Source of the DNA: Lachnospiraceae bacterium
GTDB lineage: Bacteria > Bacillota > Clostridia > Lachnospirales > Lachnospiraceae
Length of the DNA: 44,785 nt
NCBI GenBank assembly: GCA_017523785.1
Contig: JAFWVX010000032.1
Span: 1 to 44,785, forward strand
Direction of reading: 5' to 3'
The notes under the pieces were generated by a model. It worked only from the letters and a program-made list of their open reading frames with translations, ran no database searches and was not told where the DNA came from. Below are positions 41,701 through 44,785 of this stretch, piece after piece. Position numbers and translations under genes: made by a program. Each line of letters begins with the position of its first letter. Position 1 is the first letter of the stretch.

Positions 41701-44700
41701 TCAATATTGATTTTGTGGGAAATTATGATGAAACTACTGCCTCAGGTTCTCCTATAGAGATAAAGACATCAAATGAAAAATCTCAGACTGTGTATATAGA
41801 AAAATGTAGTTTTGAAGATTTTAAAGTTCACTATAACTATCCATCACCAGTTGCATTTGAAAAGACTGCTATGCTTCAACTTGAAGGATATATGTCACAC
41901 CGTTCAGTTGTAAATATAAAAGACACAGACTTTATAGAGAATGAACTTAAACATAGATTGGTATATCTTGATGGTATTGATTTGACATTTAAGGGAGAAA
42001 ATATAATCTCAAATAATACTGTCGCTGACAAGATTATATATCATGCTGAGACAAGCGGCACTAATAGTTTAGTTAAATTTGAAAATGGTGATACACTCAT
42101 CATGCACAACTCTTATATAGAAGGTGCTACACTTGATACAAAAAATCTTATACAAATTACTAATTTAAATGTAGCAGAGGATGGCGGTCTGCATATTGCT
42201 TACAATAAACTTCCTCGTAGTACTTCTGATTATCAAAGCATACTATCATTAAATAACACTGATAGCACTTATACTAATGGAGAAGCCAACATCTATGGTG
42301 AGCTTGAAATAGTTGACAATAAAGTTATAAACGCTAGTTTAACTTTAGACGGCATTGGGTTAGCTGCTTTGAATGGAAACAACAAAACAATCAATATCGG
42401 TTCATCTTCAGTAACGGTTAAGGGGAATAAGAATTATACTGATGATGGAGCTACAGAGTTTACAGATTTTACTACATATTCAAATCAATATTTGTATCAA
42501 GTTTATTCTACTATTGATGATAGCAGCACTGAGGAATCAGTGTTTACTGTACTTGATGGATATTTACTTGATATGTCAAAAGTAAACTTCTATATAGCAT
42601 TTGAAAATGTAACTGGTAATGTACTTGCTCCTTATGATGCAAGTCATATAAAAAATATAGATACTGCCGCATTTAATAAAAGCATAATAGTTGATTATTA
42701 TGATGGCGATACTGCTAGACAATTCCAAGATGTATATATGAATAGAAATTTAACAAATGTAACTTTGTCGCTTGGATTATTTCACGAACATACTGCTTGC
42801 GGAAATCCAGAGGGTAGTCCTTGTACCCATACATATGGCACTAGGCATACTGCCACATATTCATATGTAGCTGTGACGAGTCTTACAGATTTGAGAAATA
42901 TAGGCAACACAGGTGGAGCTTATTATTTGATGGGTAATATAGAACTTGATGACAATGAATTACTACAAGTGAATGAAAATGTTGATTTGTATTTATGCTT
43001 AAATGGTCACAGCCTTAGCGGCTTAAGTTTTAATGGCGGTAATAATTCTCATCTAGTAATAACTAATTGTAAGTTTACTACTGCAAATATGACATTCCCG
43101 GTAAAGACATTAGCACAAGATAATGAATATCCTATGTTTAAAAATCTAGACTTGGAAGTCTATGGTGCAGCTTATGATGATCTAGAAGTTAATAATATAA
43201 ATATCAATAGCCATCATGTATATTATGATATGAGTCAAGATGAGTTTAGCTTATATAAGACAGATATAAGGGTAAGTAATACACTATATAATACTTCATA
43301 TCCTATGTTCCATGTTGAATCAAATGATGACATATATGTAGAAGATGTATATGTGGGAGATATGAACTGGGGCAACAAACAGGGATATTTATTTGAATTA
43401 ATAGGTGACAATACAAATGTAATAAACAACTATTTTAAGAATGTAACCATTGCATCTATTAGTAAGACAGCACTTGATATCAACGAAAAGTCAAAATTTT
43501 TCAATCTTAGAAATAGAAACAGGTTATTATTCGAAGCAGACAATTACATAGACAACAACAATATGTATGGTGAAATATTTAATATTAGTAATGATGAACC
43601 TGGTGGAGAATTAATAATTAATTCAGGTAGTCTTTATATTAGAAACAATACTATTGATGGATATAGTCCACTTATTAATTCTGGAAAGAATTTCACTATT
43701 GCTGAAGGTGCAAGTTTCTATGTGGATAACAACAAAATATATAGACATAATAGCACATATTCACTCATTGATATAGTAAATAATTTCAATGTATATGGTA
43801 ACTTATATTTGACAAACAATAAACTTGTAGATTGTACTACTGAAAATGCAATCGGAGATGTTATTCTCATAAAATATAATCCTACAACCACGCCTATAAA
43901 TGTGGGAAATTCTATAATTTACATTGATAATAATAAATCTTATAGTGATGCATCTGCTACTACTGAGTGGACTGATTTTGACCAATATCCTGCTCACAAA
44001 ATTAATGGCATCATATCTGTTATGGAAGATGATCCAAACTACAGTTTCTTTAGAGTAACGGATGGTAAGAAATTGGATGCTAAAAATTCTTTAATAAGAT
44101 TCGGCTTTGACAATGCTAATTGTATGGGAACGGTATTCTCGCAGTGGTCTGATGAGTATGTGCAGGAGTTTTCATCAGCTAATTTTAAAGATACATTTGT
44201 GCCAGATATCTATAGTTTCGGTGGTAGAAGACTTGGAATGAGTGCTCTTCTAAGTGGTGCGAGAGTTTATATCAATAAACACTATCACAAAGTTTGTGGT
44301 GTAGATGCAAATGAAGCATGTCAACATACTCTGGTATCATCTCATGAGTATGGAGTCACTTACGAGTTCCTTAGCCCTGACATAACTCAATCTGAATTTA
44401 TAAATTTGATGGCATCAAGCACACCAAAAAATTATGTGCTATCAAGTGATATAACTATTACTGATTATTATACAGCAATGTATATAAATTCTGTCATAAA
44501 TCTCTGTTTAAATGGTCATGTCCTTAGGAATGTAAATTTTAGGTCAAATGGTAATAGTACTGGTAAAATAATTAATATAACAAACTGTTTAGATCAAGAG
44601 GCTACTATAGATTCAAATAGACAAACATTTTATGATATTAATGTCAATGTCTATGGAGTTACTAAGAATTATGTATCTGGACAAGGTACTACTGCTTCAG

Positions 44701-44785
44701 CATCAAATTTAAAAATTAAGGCAAATGACTTTTTCCGAGTTATCTGGACTTCAAGTCACTTACATATGTATGGTGTTAATATAAC
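38733..44785 (+). CDS. Giant secreted repeat protein, open at the window end
   Basis: At least 2,017 codons without a stop. A signal peptide (MGNLKRCLATFLIVAMLF, cleavage near SVFA) and AGGAGAGG upstream fix the start. Residues ~65-285 are an extremely acidic Ser/Glu/Asp stalk. From residue 299 there are four modules of about 500-528 residues, beginning near H299, H823, H1351 and H1850. Each opens with a Cys/His motif of the form H.H..CG......C.H......H (HNHKLCG, HDHKTCG, HEHTACG, HYHKVCG). About 75 residues later comes LCL(N/D)G(F/Y/H), followed by many short strands (NNT, FENV, IDNN) like a right-handed beta-helix. It is probably a wall-attached adhesin-like protein. The motif could bind a metal; that is inference. 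The C-terminal anchor lies outside the window. Two REP copies are translated in the stalk (VGASSTSP). Confidence 0.85.
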   Translation, partial: MGNLKRCLATFLIVAMLFTTNGMSVFAVSIVKTLNAESNNLVAESKGVGYYYEHYSAIYKTSSYLFNDSDSEDLESQSQDSIDLDELDKQNQSNDSSNLDNFDESSIGPEKNLDENDNIDKPDEQDDDKSDDAFDNYEEEPEEDKVESSESSDEENLDEESSSDESESSESFDEEKEKEDVGASSTSPEEEPKDDVGASSTSPEEENSDEESLEATSSEIESAEEESTSAFDLDETTDVATESNIEETTEVATESNIEETTDLEGDTASPSEPVVFDLASKSEVEVKGMDKLFGNTGEHNHKLCGVASNSACTHTLVASHDESIDYTPVALTDTDGDGNLNNEIKDFFENADGSYYLTHDLAMTGNRDVTINHDINLCLNGFNIRNVAISSNFVKLCITNCTTTLSTVSTNKDAWFKTSQLLYNVNFYAFGIKMSENEKSIEDGYNLQIVTQRLFRSQHPSNVGHIDLYGVRVADVNMDDYSDYCISQAYYNNIENCLFENVYNNNLIETSSYEVCNVTFKNVTARDLKLRRAFLYYNDDYRRIHHIKFIGNNDIYNINTEGAEAFNSAFINWYRRSTDESLPLDLSFKSGTTNIHDYAIRSNIFIMLKGANANLNIAEDAIVNFDNIGMNVLTTNESDSKRPHAALIYTGGDVENIKILGKLNITNTKFFNCNSEKYVNPNFENAVLGAIVKDSQNPIKLGTCSITISNTKSYSDGDMTVEVTDFDTYPRYYPHEFATALSTGLDYPIFEILDGSKFDYLNNSFSIYTKSDESRLITNQWNDTYIAYFNDVTYNDVFHVDNFLDPRLELTKFHEEIRILPPHDHKTCGVASDSNCAHEDIPSHTGTSLYKPLVAEDFGSTVVQGGYYYLLENVANESTSPTKLELQNDLYLCLDGYTLENYEFTSTNLDKHVYICNCSIDTKSYLKNNRGDGVDGRGSYLASNVSYNVFGVDLEDGSGTNLVANVNQIYFAHMDTATSGTKPDDILALFNIDFVGNYDETTASGSPIEIKTSNEKSQTVYIEKCSFEDFKVHYNYPSPVAFEKTAMLQLEGYMSHRSVVNIKDTDFIENELKHRLVYLDGIDLTFKGENIISNNTVADKIIYHAETSGTNSLVKFENGDTLIMHNSYIEGATLDTKNLIQITNLNVAEDGGLHIAYNKLPRSTSDYQSILSLNNTDSTYTNGEANIYGELEIVDNKVINASLTLDGIGLAALNGNNKTINIGSSSVTVKGNKNYTDDGATEFTDFTTYSNQYLYQVYSTIDDSSTEESVFTVLDGYLLDMSKVNFYIAFENVTGNVLAPYDASHIKNIDTAAFNKSIIVDYYDGDTARQFQDVYMNRNLTNVTLSLGLFHEHTACGNPEGSPCTHTYGTRHTATYSYVAVTSLTDLRNIGNTGGAYYLMGNIELDDNELLQVNENVDLYLCLNGHSLSGLSFNGGNNSHLVITNCKFTTANMTFPVKTLAQDNEYPMFKNLDLEVYGAAYDDLEVNNININSHHVYYDMSQDEFSLYKTDIRVSNTLYNTSYPMFHVESNDDIYVEDVYVGDMNWGNKQGYLFELIGDNTNVINNYFKNVTIASISKTALDINEKSKFFNLRNRNRLLFEADNYIDNNNMYGEIFNISNDEPGGELIINSGSLYIRNNTIDGYSPLINSGKNFTIAEGASFYVDNNKIYRHNSTYSLIDIVNNFNVYGNLYLTNNKLVDCTTENAIGDVILIKYNPTTTPINVGNSIIYIDNNKSYSDASATTEWTDFDQYPAHKINGIISVMEDDPNYSFFRVTDGKKLDAKNSLIRFGFDNANCMGTVFSQWSDEYVQEFSSANFKDTFVPDIYSFGGRRLGMSALLSGARVYINKHYHKVCGVDANEACQHTLVSSHEYGVTYEFLSPDITQSEFINLMASSTPKNYVLSSDITITDYYTAMYINSVINLCLNGHVLRNVNFRSNGNSTGKIINITNCLDQEATIDSNRQTFYDINVNVYGVTKNYVSGQGTTASASNLKIKANDFFRVIWTSSHLHMYGVNI
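39273..39340 (+). repeat. Duplicated REP inside the acidic stalk
   Basis: Copies at 39273-39295 and 39318-39340, both GTAGGGGCGAGTTCTACGAG then CCC. They lie in a 45-base direct repeat that also carries flanking GAAGAAGAA codons, so the second arose by tandem duplication. Both are read as VGASSTSP (residues 181-188 and 196-203). Confidence 0.85.
39435..39518 (+). repeat. 36-bp tandem repeat in the acidic stalk
   Basis: Units start at 39435, 39471 and, partly, 39507 and encode ETT(D/E)VATESNIE. It is a short coding array without relation to the REP. Confidence 0.7.

Overview
The window is low-GC DNA from a Gram-positive, probably anaerobic Clostridia-type bacterium; Lachnospirales is my best guess. 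The reasons are AT-rich codon use, purine-rich ribosome binding sites, many lipoproteins, cell-wall-binding (choline-binding type) repeat proteins, DUF6273-like domains, and housekeeping genes of Firmicute type (yhaM, pth-mfd, ruvAB). No rRNA, tRNA or CRISPR array was seen. Taxonomy is inference; no marker gene settles it.

The left 22 kb is a cell-envelope region with housekeeping genes mixed in. It opens with a fusion of a winged helix, a LicC-like phosphocholine cytidylyltransferase and a LicA-like choline kinase. Six multi-pass GT-C glycosyltransferases follow, three of them paralogues with TTG starts. The same stretch holds three secreted cell-wall-binding repeat proteins, an amidase lipoprotein and a second small lipoprotein. 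The simplest reading is that choline is activated and put on a wall polymer, the GT-C enzymes add sugars to that polymer or to surface proteins, and the repeat proteins bind the decorated wall. The third repeat protein has the best expression signals in the window but carries an in-frame TAA at codon 68. mnmA, yhaM and ruvAB are embedded in this region.

The middle (23.5-32 kb) has a U32 peptidase-family gene in two separated pieces with a three-domain DUF6273-like lipoprotein between them, then yihY-like (minus strand), rmuC, a RAYT transposase and a YigZ/IMPACT gene. The right part (32-38.5 kb) is the compact housekeeping run aroC-capA-like-pth-mfd. The last 6 kb is the first ~2,017 codons of a giant secreted repeat protein with an acidic stalk and ~500-residue modules, open at the window edge.

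The most unusual signal is a family of GTAG-headed palindromes (REP-like; GTAGGGG at one end, usually GAGCCCG at the other). A pair in inverted orientation brackets the RAYT gene. About twenty complete or degraded copies are scattered through the window, and more than half lie inside protein-coding genes, read through in frame: MnmA, both U32 pieces and the giant surface protein. One copy supplies the mfd stop codon, and a remnant supplies that of rmuC. The same DNA is translated as VGASxxSP in some genes and as RRGEHCEP in others. A second, unrelated palindromic family (MITE-like, 39-186 bp) sits upstream of the amidase, rmuC and aroC.
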